Source of the DNA: Virgibacillus_O sediminis
Lineage (GTDB): Bacteria; Bacillota; Bacilli; Bacillales; Amphibacillaceae
Direction of reading: 5' to 3'
Length of the DNA stretch: 64,000 nt
Assembly: GCF_042643265.1 (NCBI RefSeq)
Contig: NZ_JBHRRZ010000015.1
Coordinates: 1-64,000, forward strand
Shown: positions 25,812-33,429 of the stretch, one piece after another
Numbering within the stretch: the stretch's first letter is position 1
How the letters are laid out: each line of letters begins with the position of its first letter
The notes under the pieces: model-generated
Database searches by the model: none
Seen by the model: only the letters and a program-made list of their open reading frames with translations
What the model was told of the DNA's origin: nothing
Translations under genes and position numbers: made by a program

Positions 25812-26024
25812 AACCCGTCCCTATGTCTGTACCTTTACAGACATAGGGACGGGTTCTACCCGCGGTTCCACCCTATTTGCCCTTACACAGCAAGGGCCGC
25901 TTTAACAGGTTTGCTCCAGAGCGCCTTCCAAGCTGGTCCATCATCCGGCTCCCACTATCCCGGACTCGCTCTAAATGGAGTGCAGCAAGTACTCTTCCCC
26001 TTCACAGCAACACTTATTCATATG
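25812..26024 (-). promoter_or_regulatory. T-box riboswitch (glycine) controlling glyQS
   Basis: The T-box sequence TGGAACCGCGG is at 25860-25870. An 18-bp terminator stem (25814-25853) runs into U residues just before glyQ. In stem I the pattern GAA-GGC-GCUCUGGAGC places the specifier codon GGC (glycine) at 25923-25925. When uncharged tRNA-Gly binds, the antiterminator forms and transcription proceeds. Confidence 0.95.
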
Positions 26025-26030
26025 TACAAT

Positions 26031-26059
26031 ATCTTACGCATCTGCGGAAAAATTGTCAA
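26031..26059 (-). promoter_or_regulatory. Sigma-A promoter of glyQS
   Basis: A perfect TTGACA (26054-26059) and a -10 TAAGAT (26031-26036) at 17 bp. The leader starts about 7 bp later, at the beginning of the T-box RNA. Confidence 0.8.
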
Positions 26060-26066
26060 TAGTAGA

Positions 26067-26813
26067 CTACCTCAGCTTATCAAGTTGTCCAAGGAACTTT
26101 TTTGATTTTAAATAATATCCTCCATACTGATCATAATAGGCATCTAGAATTCTGCGCAGCAATCGCTGGTTCTCTGGTTTTACCGAAATCCTTCCTACAC
26201 GTTCCAGTCCTATTTTGGCGAAAATATACAGCAGCTTTGCTACAGACTCCGATAATGGGATTGCATCTGGATCCAGGCCTTTGCATTTGCTGCACAGCAG
26301 TCCTCCTTCTGCAATGGAAAAGGAAAAGGGGGGCTCATTCCCTCCGCAATTGGCACATCTGCTCACGGACGGGGCGAATCCCCCTCTGGCAAAGAGCTTC
26401 ATTTCATACATCATAACAGGTATTTCAACATCTTCATTTTTCTCCACCCACTCCATAGTGTAGTGAAGTTGATCAAATAAGGAAGGATCGGGTATTTGGG
26501 AATCCATCAGTTTTTCCGTTAGTTCAGTGATATACGCTGTGTATGCTGTCTTTATAATATCTTCCCGGATTGGACGGAAGGAATGAATGATTTCACCTTG
26601 TTGCAGGGTGCTTAATCCCTTGTTGAGGTATACAAAGAATTGTCCGTAAATAAACGGTTGGGTAACAGCTGCCATTCTGCTTTTAGGCTTTTTTGCCCCT
26701 TTTGCGATTGCTGAAAACTTCCCTATCTTTTTACTCATAATCGTGACTATTTTATGCGTCTCTCCATAATCAGTAGTTTTTATGATGATCCCGTCAATTT
26801 TTTCAAGCACCAT
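26067..26813 (-). CDS. recO: DNA repair protein RecO
   Basis: RecO works with RecF/RecR to load RecA on SSB-coated single strands. The 248-residue protein has an N-terminal OB fold (IDGIIIKTTDYGETHKIVTI), a helical domain and a zinc-binding region with two Cys pairs (CANCGG and CSKCKG), the last absent in many Gram-negatives but present in Bacillus. It lies 66 bp after yqzL, as in B. subtilis (era-yqzL-recO). The end of the gene abuts the glyQ promoter. Confidence 0.95.
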   Translation of the reverse strand: MVLEKIDGIIIKTTDYGETHKIVTIMSKKIGKFSAIAKGAKKPKSRMAAVTQPFIYGQFFVYLNKGLSTLQQGEIIHSFRPIREDIIKTAYTAYITELTEKLMDSQIPDPSLFDQLHYTMEWVEKNEDVEIPVMMYEMKLFARGGFAPSVSRCANCGGNEPPFSFSIAEGGLLCSKCKGLDPDAIPLSESVAKLLYIFAKIGLERVGRISVKPENQRLLRRILDAYYDQYGGYYLKSKKFLGQLDKLR

Positions 26814-26879
26814 GCTTCCCTTCCTTTCCAGTCAGTTCTAATGACTGAACACTTCCCCCTAAAGGACGCCAGCGCATGA

Positions 26880-27023
26880 TTATACGTTTGTTTCCTCTGT
26901 GGATGCTTCTTCATTTTCACTTTGCTGCCATTCATCGGATGAAGATGAATTCTCCATTTCCTTCATGAGCAAATAGGTTTCAATGTTTCCCGTTTGACTG
27001 AAAAATTTCCAAGTATCAATCAC
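26880..27023 (-). CDS. yqzL: YqzL family small protein
   Basis: This 47-codon gene starts with GTG 27023, with a strong site (AAAGGTGGGG) 7-8 nt upstream. The N-terminal sequence MIDTWKFFSQTGNIETYLL is characteristic of YqzL, followed by an acidic tail rich in Ser and Glu. The function is unknown. It is conserved between era and recO in Bacillaceae and has the same position here. The GTG start and small size make it easy to miss. Confidence 0.85.
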   Translation of the reverse strand: MIDTWKFFSQTGNIETYLLMKEMENSSSSDEWQQSENEEASTEETNV

Positions 27024-27115
27024 AAGAAACCCCACCTTTCATTTTTGTTTGAAAATGTTCACATCTTTAGATTTCCCTCAGAGTCGAAAACAATGAATAT
27101 TAAAATTTACCAAGG

Positions 27116-28018
27116 TTAATATTCGTCACTTCTAAAACCGTACTCATGCAGCTGATTTTCCCTGTTCCTCCAGTCCTTCTTCACTTTGACCCATAATTCC
27201 AAATAAACCTTGGAGCCCAGCAATGCTTCTATATCCCTACGGGCGTTCTGGCCGATCCGCTTAAGCATACTTCCCTGTTTTCCGATTAAAATGCCTTTTT
27301 GTGATTTCCTCTCTGTGACAACTGTAGCTTGGATGAGTATCTTCTCAGACTCCCTCTCCTCTATATTTTCAATCACCACAGCAATAGAATGCGGAATTTC
27401 CTCTTTTGTAAGGTGAAGAACCTTTTCTCTGATAAGTTCAGAGATGACAAATCTTTCCGGATGGTCGGTTACCTGATCTTCTGGGTAATATTGCGGGCCT
27501 TCAGGCAAATACCCTTTAAGAACATCAAGAAGGCGTTCCACATTATTCCCTTCCAAGGCGGAAATAGGGATAATTTCCTTGAAGTCATATCTCTCTTTAT
27601 ACTCGGCAATCATGGTAAATAGATCATCGGGGTGGATAAGATCAATTTTGTTAATAATGAGAAAAACAGGACGGTTCACCTGTTGCAGGCGATCTATGAT
27701 GTATTGGTCGCCACGGCCATACCCTTCTTGCGCATTTATCATAAACAAGATCGCATCCACTTCATTTAATGTATCCTCTGCTACCTTTACCATAAAATCT
27801 CCGAGCCGGTGCTTAGGCTTATGAATCCCGGGAGTGTCGATAAAGACCATTTGGGCATCTTTTTCGGTCAAAACCCCCTGTATCTTATTCCTTGTTGTTT
27901 GGGGCTTATCACTCATTATAGCTATTTTTTGACCAATAACCCTGTTCATAAAGGTGGATTTGCCTACATTCGGCCTGCCTATAATTGCAATGAATCCTGA
28001 TTTATAATTGTTTTCCAT
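27116..28018 (-). CDS. era: Ribosome assembly GTPase Era
   Basis: The protein binds 16S rRNA and assists 30S subunit maturation. The G-domain motifs are visible: GRPNVGKST (residues 14-22), DTPG, NKID, and the SALEG segment, followed by a C-terminal KH domain with VIENIEERE, SQKGILIGKQGSMLKRIG and the basic VKVKKDWR. Length 300 is typical. The ribosome-binding site is GGAGG. It lies in the cluster with dgkA and ybeY, but the cdd gene found between dgkA and era in B. subtilis is not present. Confidence 0.97.
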   Translation of the reverse strand: MENNYKSGFIAIIGRPNVGKSTFMNRVIGQKIAIMSDKPQTTRNKIQGVLTEKDAQMVFIDTPGIHKPKHRLGDFMVKVAEDTLNEVDAILFMINAQEGYGRGDQYIIDRLQQVNRPVFLIINKIDLIHPDDLFTMIAEYKERYDFKEIIPISALEGNNVERLLDVLKGYLPEGPQYYPEDQVTDHPERFVISELIREKVLHLTKEEIPHSIAVVIENIEERESEKILIQATVVTERKSQKGILIGKQGSMLKRIGQNARRDIEALLGSKVYLELWVKVKKDWRNRENQLHEYGFRSDEY

Positions 28019-28181
28019 ATATATCCTCCGTGATAACCTCGTTTATCCTAATGATACTACAAATAATTCCTTATTTCACAAATACGACAAAACCTTTAAA
28101 AAAATGCTCTTATTATGGATAGTTGTACAATTGAAACCGCAGGGAATAAATAGAAGTCCTTTTGCAACCACTTCACAGGAC

Positions 28182-28559
28182 TTACTGAAGCAGCACACCT
28201 ATCCGTGGAACAAAGACAATTAATCCAATAATAGCAGCAGTTGCCGCGGATATCATCACCATTCCTGCTGCCATATCCTTGATCGCTTTAGCAGATGGAT
28301 GAATATCCGGCTTGATATAATCCACCATTTTCTCAATAGCAGTATTTATTATTTCCGAGGCCAATACCAGTCCTATGGATAGTATTAGCGCCATCCACTC
28401 AAACCGCGTGACCTTGAACAAAAAACCACTGAATATGACAATGCATCCCGCTGCCAGATGAAAACGGAAATTCATTTCCGTTTTCAACGTTTGGCGGATA
28501 CCTGCCCATGCATGGGAAAAGCCTATCCCCTTTTTATTATCGTTCCACACCGAACTCAC
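28182..28559 (-). CDS. dgkA: Undecaprenol/diacylglycerol kinase DgkA
   Basis: This small integral membrane kinase in Gram-positive bacteria phosphorylates undecaprenol. About 125 residues contain three membrane helices, the conserved TEMNFRFHLAAG start and the catalytic/metal motif LASEIINTAIEKMVDYI. The start codon is probably GTG 28559 (AGGAAG upstream) or GTG 28550; the frame also extends to an ATG at 28598 inside ybeY, without a site. It overlaps the ybeY end by about 20 bp. The sequence continues with a good start of the family, WNDNKKGIGFSHAW. Confidence 0.88.
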   Translation of the reverse strand: MSSVWNDNKKGIGFSHAWAGIRQTLKTEMNFRFHLAAGCIVIFSGFLFKVTRFEWMALILSIGLVLASEIINTAIEKMVDYIKPDIHPSAKAIKDMAAGMVMISAATAAIIGLIVFVPRIGVLLQ

Positions 28560-29001
28560 CCAGTATTTCTTCCTGCCTGGAGAACATTTTCTTCTCATCC
28601 TCTTTCTCCATATGATCGTAGCCTAACAAATGCAGCAGACCGTGAACCGCTAAGAAGCCTAATTCTCTTTCAAGAGAATGTCCATATTCCTCTGCCTGTT
28701 CTTTAGCTTTGTCAATAGAGATGACGATATCCCCTAAAATCAATGGCCCATCATCCCCAGAGATTTCCGGCTCACCTTCCACCGTTTCCTGGAGAGCAAA
28801 AGAAATAACATCAGTAGGCTTATCTTTCTGCCTATAATTACGATTTAATTCTTGTATTTCTTCATTCCCTGTAAAATTGACTGAGATTTCCGCTTCTTGG
28901 GGAATATCCTCTTTTTCCGCAGTAAAATCGAGTAATCTTTGCAGCAGATCAAAGTGATCAGGTTCTACGGTATTTGTCGAGTCATGAAAGTCTATATGCA
29001 T
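28537..29001 (-). CDS. ybeY: Endoribonuclease YbeY (rRNA maturation)
   Basis: The metal-dependent RNase handles 16S rRNA 3' end processing and ribosome quality control. The zinc motif HGLLHLLGYDH (about residue 120) is complete, preceded by the conserved RKDKPTDVISF-type segment (NRNYRQKDKPTDVISF). 154 residues. It is followed by dgkA with overlapping ends. The long, promoter-like gap upstream, in place of pgpH, is unusual compared with B. subtilis. The ribosome-binding site is AAGGAGG. Confidence 0.95.
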   Translation of the reverse strand: MHIDFHDSTNTVEPDHFDLLQRLLDFTAEKEDIPQEAEISVNFTGNEEIQELNRNYRQKDKPTDVISFALQETVEGEPEISGDDGPLILGDIVISIDKAKEQAEEYGHSLERELGFLAVHGLLHLLGYDHMEKEDEKKMFSRQEEILGEFGVER

Positions 29002-29201
29002 GTTTTTTTCCTCCTTACAACATTTATAGATCTGCCCTTGCAGATATAAAGTATTCTAATGAACCCTCGTGTGTGAACAAAGACGGTTTTTCCGTTGTGT
29101 AATTTTTCCCTTTTGCACCAGACTTGAAACAAGCAGTCGTGCCTCTCACAGCAGGTATATAACCTACCCTGCCTGAATTTATTATTCCCATGAACAGAAA
29201 T

Positions 29202-29223
29202 AAGACCCGTTAATTCGGGTCTT
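29202..29223 (-). terminator. Hairpin terminator after phoH
   Basis: Eight-base perfect stem (AAGACCCG with CGGGTCTT) and a 6-base loop, 12 bp after the phoH stop, with only a weak U-run following (ATTTCTG). Confidence 0.55.
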
Positions 29224-29235
29224 CATCATAGCCTG

Positions 29236-30195
29236 TTATTTATCGATGTTATAGGCTTCAATAATTCGCTGTACCAATGGATGTCTGACAACATCACTCG
29301 GATCCAAATGAATAAATGAAATGCCGTTGACAGAGTGGAGAAGCTGCTTAGCCACCTGTAACCCGGAACGCATGCCTTTTGGCAGATCAATCTGGGTAAT
29401 ATCGCCGGTAATGACCATTTTTGAACCGAATCCCAGTCGGGTCAAAAACATTTTCATCTGTTCCGGTGTTGTGTTCTGCGCTTCATCCAAAATGACAAAC
29501 GCATCGTCCAGTGTACGACCTCTCATGTAAGCAAGAGGGGCTATTTCAATGGTTTCTCTTTCAATTAACCTCAGCGTATGCTCGGCCCCCAATACATCAT
29601 GCAATGCATCATACAGTGGGCGAAGATAAGGATCAACCTTTTCTTTTAAATCCCCTGGCAGGAAGCCTAGACTCTCTCCAGCTTCTACAGCCGGCCTGGT
29701 CAAAATGATCCGTTTAACTTGTCCATTCTTCAATGCATTGACTGCCATTACTACAGCCAAGTAAGTTTTTCCCGTGCCGGCTGGGCCTATGCCGAATACA
29801 AGGTCCTTATTCTTAATTGCATTGACATATCCTTTTTGGCCAAGTGTCTTTACACGAATCGATTTCCCTTTAACATTTTTGGTTATTTCATCTTCAAACA
29901 ATGTTTCAAATTGATTAATTTTCCCGGCTTTAGCCAAATCAACCGCATAGACAACATCCCGCTCCGTAATAGACAAGCCCCGTCTGATTACAGAAAGCAT
30001 AGCCAAGAGGATTTCCTCGACAAGGGCGATGTCTTCTTCTGTTCCTGAAACCCCTACCTGCTCTCCTCTTGTGACAATAGAGACATTCATTTTCGATTCT
30101 ATTTGCTTTAAATATTTATCATTTGTGCCGAATAAAGACAATGCTTCATTAGGGTTGGTTAATTCCAATTCAATTGTTTTAAGATTTTCCGACAT
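29236..30195 (-). CDS. phoH: PhoH family ATPase
   Basis: The Walker A motif GPAGTGKTYLAV (about residue 130), Walker B VILDEAQN and the ITGDITQIDLPKG sensor segment define the PhoH family. The N-terminal region contains a KH-like nucleic acid domain. Length 319 from ATG 30195 (AAGGAGA 7 nt upstream) equals the B. subtilis protein. The physiological role is uncertain, probably in RNA metabolism. It is preceded by yqfD at 39 bp and followed by a hairpin and a 234-bp gap where pgpH (yqfF) normally sits. Confidence 0.94.
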   Translation of the reverse strand: MSENLKTIELELTNPNEALSLFGTNDKYLKQIESKMNVSIVTRGEQVGVSGTEEDIALVEEILLAMLSVIRRGLSITERDVVYAVDLAKAGKINQFETLFEDEITKNVKGKSIRVKTLGQKGYVNAIKNKDLVFGIGPAGTGKTYLAVVMAVNALKNGQVKRIILTRPAVEAGESLGFLPGDLKEKVDPYLRPLYDALHDVLGAEHTLRLIERETIEIAPLAYMRGRTLDDAFVILDEAQNTTPEQMKMFLTRLGFGSKMVITGDITQIDLPKGMRSGLQVAKQLLHSVNGISFIHLDPSDVVRHPLVQRIIEAYNIDK

Positions 30196-30233
30196 AATCA
30201 ATCTCCTTGGTTGGTGTAATCACTGGCTTCCAA

Positions 30234-31475
30234 TCAATCCGCTGGAGGGCTATGATTGATTGGTTCTGCTTTTGCTATATTTTCTTCTACGCTTACATAT
30301 AAGTTTATTTTAACTTTACCATTCTCCATGGATTCTTGCAAAATTTTTTCAGACACAATCACGGCCTCAGGTTCCAACTGCAACCTCAGGTCTCTCTTAG
30401 CCTGTTCAATCCCCGCTTCGGCCGCTTCCTCCTCTGTTAGTTTTTCCTGTACGGATTCCTTTTCACTGATGGTAGTAGTCACAAATTTCACAGGGAGTTC
30501 CCATTTTAAGAAGTAAAGACTTCCCTCTTCCACTTCTCTATGCTCTTCCTCGAAGCCGGGATCGCCAAACCCCCAGATAGGAAGCATTGTTTCCCCTATC
30601 TTAAGATGGTATTTCTTTTCCCGCTCTCCAGTCAGCTGCTCTGTAGAACGCTCCATAGGGATTGTCACCGTGATTTCATACCAGGTGGCGGCTGTCACTT
30701 TCCCCTGGGCTGCAACTAATTCTGCATTAGTGTCCTCTTCTTCTTCACCTTCTTTATCTTCTTTATCTTCTTTACCGCCATCGTCAATCCGTCCCGAAAC
30801 CAAAACATCCCCTGCCTCAACATAGTCATTTACATGCACACGAGGCCTCCCCTTTGCAACGTACATATCGGTAATGACACCTTTCTTGGCTGCGACAAGG
30901 TTCTGGGGTGCTGGTTCCTCTTCTTCCTTTACTACTATCTTCTCCACCCCTTCCAATTGAAAGGTTGTCCCCTGTTGGTCCACGCCTACCCAAAGCAACT
31001 CTGGAACATCCTTGATCAACTGCTGTTGAATTTGGTTGGGAGATTCAAGTTTAAAAATCCAGGCTCCTCGTTCAATACCATATTCCTCCAATTGTTTACC
31101 CACCTTCTCTTCTAAGTCTTTGGGAAGGCCTGTAATCTCTACATTCCAAAGGATATTGGAAAGGAAGAGGAGGAAAAATAAACCGGCAGCTAATCCCGTG
31201 ACAAGAGTTTTTCTTCCTAGAAATTGTTTCAACAGGAAAGGAAAGCCTTTTCTATCCCTAAATCTAATTTTATAACCGGTTCTTCTCCTGATCTTTTTGA
31301 TTTGCTGTAGATCCCTTAACTTTATGGATCCTTCACAAGTATCTGTTCCTGTTCTGCGGATGTTCCATACTTGAATATTCGATTGGCTGCATAACTGAAA
31401 AAAAGCTTCAGGTCTTTCGCCGCGAACCTCAATTATTATATACCCTGCCATTGATATACCTTGATTATGCTTCAT
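30234..31475 (-). CDS. yqfD: Sporulation protein YqfD (SpoIV-type membrane protein)
   Basis: This 413-residue bitopic protein has one membrane helix near residue 93-115 (GLAAGLFFLLFLSNILW) followed by a long extracytoplasmic part with repeated beta segments (KGVITDMYVAKGRPRVHVNDYV). It has an acidic stretch (KEDKEGEEEEDT). YqfD is made in the mother cell under sigma E and is needed for efficient sporulation; its mechanism is not defined. The start is ATG 31475 with GGAGGAGG upstream. It is in an operon with yqfC, 24 bp apart. Confidence 0.88.
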   Translation of the reverse strand: MKHNQGISMAGYIIIEVRGERPEAFFQLCSQSNIQVWNIRRTGTDTCEGSIKLRDLQQIKKIRRRTGYKIRFRDRKGFPFLLKQFLGRKTLVTGLAAGLFFLLFLSNILWNVEITGLPKDLEEKVGKQLEEYGIERGAWIFKLESPNQIQQQLIKDVPELLWVGVDQQGTTFQLEGVEKIVVKEEEEPAPQNLVAAKKGVITDMYVAKGRPRVHVNDYVEAGDVLVSGRIDDGGKEDKEDKEGEEEEDTNAELVAAQGKVTAATWYEITVTIPMERSTEQLTGEREKKYHLKIGETMLPIWGFGDPGFEEEHREVEEGSLYFLKWELPVKFVTTTISEKESVQEKLTEEEAAEAGIEQAKRDLRLQLEPEAVIVSEKILQESMENGKVKINLYVSVEENIAKAEPINHSPPAD

Positions 31476-31498
31476 TTGTTCCTCCTCCCCTGGAAATA

Positions 31499-31780
31499 TT
31501 AATCAGAAATAAATTTAACGTCGCTGATTTTCCCTTCCAGCAGCATCTCCTCTTGCACCATCATTTTAATGACGAAAGAAGAGCCGGTTATCACAATAAA
31601 TCCATTATTAGTTTTCAATCGGAGTTCTGTGTCGGTATAGATATCTAACCCTTGGTGATTTTCTATATAGACATGTAATTGGCCAATCATGGTAATACGA
31701 GGCAACTCCAGAACTACATCAGATGGCAGGGAAAGATATTTAGTCAGCCATGGCCTAATCCGCTGATGTATTGAACTCAT
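31499..31780 (-). CDS. yqfC: Sporulation protein YqfC
   Basis: The 93-residue YqfC family (YabP-like beta-rich) protein starts MSSIHQRIRPWLTKYL and contains the conserved DVVLELPRITMIG and LRLKTNNGFIVITG strands. The family is synthesised in the mother cell and is related to YabP, required for spore coat/cortex formation. A sigma-E-like promoter lies about 27 bp upstream. The upstream terminator of the floA operon isolates it as a separate transcription unit. Confidence 0.9.
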   Translation of the reverse strand: MSSIHQRIRPWLTKYLSLPSDVVLELPRITMIGQLHVYIENHQGLDIYTDTELRLKTNNGFIVITGSSFVIKMMVQEEMLLEGKISDVKFISD

Positions 31781-31806
31781 TCATGCAGCCCCCTCTCTCT
31801 CCTATA

Positions 31807-31834
31807 TATGTATGAGGGGACGATGGGCATAAGA
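31807..31834 (-). promoter_or_regulatory. Candidate sigma-E promoter of yqfC-yqfD
   Basis: A -10 CATACATA (31807-31814) matches the mother-cell sigma-E consensus CATACA-T well. A weaker -35 TCTTATG (31828-31834) lies 13 bp upstream. Sigma-E control of yqfCD is known in B. subtilis, so the match is expected. Confidence 0.6.
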
Positions 31835-31839
31835 ACAAT

Positions 31840-31886
31840 AAAAAACCATCAGCAGCAAGCTACATGCTTGTGCTGATGGTTTTTTA
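31840..31886 (-). terminator. Intrinsic terminator of the yqeZ-floA operon
   Basis: A long stem (ACCATCAGCACAAGC with a bulged complement GCTTGCTGCTGATGGT), a 5-base loop and a run of six U residues. It starts immediately at the stop codon of the 162-residue gene. Confidence 0.9.
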
Positions 31887-32375
31887 TCATTTTCTCCGCT
31901 GGGTCAAAACAGAACGGTAAGGTTTCTTGGAACGTGGCGGTCCTAGCACCTCAGACATCACAATGCCATTTATCAGGCCTTTTTTAGATAAGTTCCTTTT
32001 TATGTCGCTTCTAGTTTCTTCCTGTTTTTTCGTTAGGCCCTTTTCCGGCTCACGGAGAGGATTCTCTAGCGTTTCTGCACCCCGAAAATCTGTGTTACTG
32101 CTTGTATGGGCATGCAGCCGATCTGCGAGACGGTCCATCTGTTTGTTCTGCTGATCTTCTATTGACTCAGCGATAACGACATTCTTTTCCTTGCTCTTGC
32201 GCTCCCCGCTCTGCCGCTGTGGGGCTGGCTGTCTGGGAGCCGGCCGAGAAACGGGGCGCTCGCGGGGCGACTGTTCTTCTTCCTGCTTGTTGTTACGTAA
32301 AAAGCCCATCAATCCGGCAATGACCATGATGATCAGGAAGAAGTTACCAAAAATGAACTCAATCAAATTCCCCAT
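31887..32375 (-). CDS. Hypothetical single-pass membrane protein downstream of floA
   Basis: I do not recognise this 162-residue protein. It has an N-terminal membrane helix (IEFIFGNFFLIIMVIAGLMG, residues 5-24), then a hydrophilic, charged, low-complexity tail with many Pro, Gln, Arg and Lys (PRERPVSRPAPRQPAPQRQ), ending in basic residues RRK. Gene order (yqeZ-floA-this-yqfC) puts it at the B. subtilis yqfB position, but it is about twice as long as YqfB. Its tail suggests a cytoplasmic disordered region or scaffold contact. It is in one operon with floA (29 bp gap) behind a sigma-W-like promoter, so a link to membrane microdomains is inferred. Confidence 0.75.
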   Translation of the reverse strand: MGNLIEFIFGNFFLIIMVIAGLMGFLRNNKQEEEQSPRERPVSRPAPRQPAPQRQSGERKSKEKNVVIAESIEDQQNKQMDRLADRLHAHTSSNTDFRGAETLENPLREPEKGLTKKQEETRSDIKRNLSKKGLINGIVMSEVLGPPRSKKPYRSVLTQRRK

Positions 32376-32404
32376 GGAATCCCTCCCTTAAGGGCGTATG
32401 CAAA

Positions 32405-33397
32405 TTACTTATCATTCTCATCCGTGTTTTCATCAGAGAGTTTCCCGATGGAATCACGCATATCCGTGTCGGCATCAATATTACGATAATTCATATAATC
32501 CATAACACCCAAGTTGCCTGAACGTAATGCCTCTGCCAACGCGAGTGGAACATCTGCTTCTGCTTCCACCACTTTTGCTCTCATTTCCTGTGTACGTGCT
32601 ACCATCTCCTGCTCTTGTGCTACGGCCATTGCACGACGTTCTTCCGCTTTCGCCTGGGCAATATTCTTATCAGCTTCCGCCTGGTCTGTCTGCAGAATGG
32701 CACCGATATTCTTGCCGATATCCACATCGGCAATATCTATGGAAAGAATTTCAAAAGCAGTACCGGAATCAAGGCCCTTGCCTAATACGGTCTGGGAGAT
32801 AGAATCAGGGTTCTCCAATACCTGTGTATGTGCCTTTGAGCTACCTATTGTACTTACAACCCCTTCACCTACACGAGCAATGATCGTTTCCTCACCGGCC
32901 CCACCGACGAGGCGATCAATATTTGCGCGAACTGTTATCCTTGCTTTTGCCTTTACTTCAATACCATCCATTGCAATCCCCGCAATGAAAGGAGTTTCAA
33001 TCACTTCAGGATTTACACTCATTTGGACTGCTTCCAAGACGTCCCGGCCAGCCAGGTCGATAGCAGCGCCTCGTTCAAAAGGCAGATCAATGTTCGCCCG
33101 GTGAGCTGCAATTAGTGCATTTACCACCCTGTCTACATTTCCACCTGCCAGGTAATGGCTTTCCAACTGATTAATCCTGACTCCTAACCCGGCTTTATGT
33201 GCTTTAATCAATGGATTAATTACCCTGTTCGGCACGACTCGACGGAGCCGCATCCCGATAAGAGTAAAAATGCTCACCTTAACGCCTGCTGCAAGTGCAC
33301 TGATCCACAAGGCAACAGGTATAAAAGTAAATAATACTGCAAGAGCAATCAATATGACCGCTATAATAATCAGCGGCATCAATTCAGATAATCCCAT
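32405..33397 (-). CDS. floA: Flotillin-like protein FloA (YqfA)
   Basis: This scaffold protein of functional membrane microdomains has an N-terminal hydrophobic hairpin (LMPLIIIAVILIALAVLF and IPVALWISALAAG), the FloA-type prohibitin-like domain (GMRLRRVVPNRVINPLIKAHKAGL) and a coiled-coil Glu-Ala repeat region (AEADKNIAQAKAEERRAMAVAQEQEM). 330 residues from ATG 33397 (GGAGG 9 nt upstream). It lies 32 bp after yqeZ in the operon yqeZ-floA-162-residue gene. The sigma-W-like promoter suggests induction by envelope stress. Confidence 0.93.
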   Translation of the reverse strand: MGLSELMPLIIIAVILIALAVLFTFIPVALWISALAAGVKVSIFTLIGMRLRRVVPNRVINPLIKAHKAGLGVRINQLESHYLAGGNVDRVVNALIAAHRANIDLPFERGAAIDLAGRDVLEAVQMSVNPEVIETPFIAGIAMDGIEVKAKARITVRANIDRLVGGAGEETIIARVGEGVVSTIGSSKAHTQVLENPDSISQTVLGKGLDSGTAFEILSIDIADVDIGKNIGAILQTDQAEADKNIAQAKAEERRAMAVAQEQEMVARTQEMRAKVVEAEADVPLALAEALRSGNLGVMDYMNYRNIDADTDMRDSIGKLSDENTDENDK

Positions 33398-33429
33398 GTA
33401 CAAAATCCTCCTATATTATTTATTTCAGG

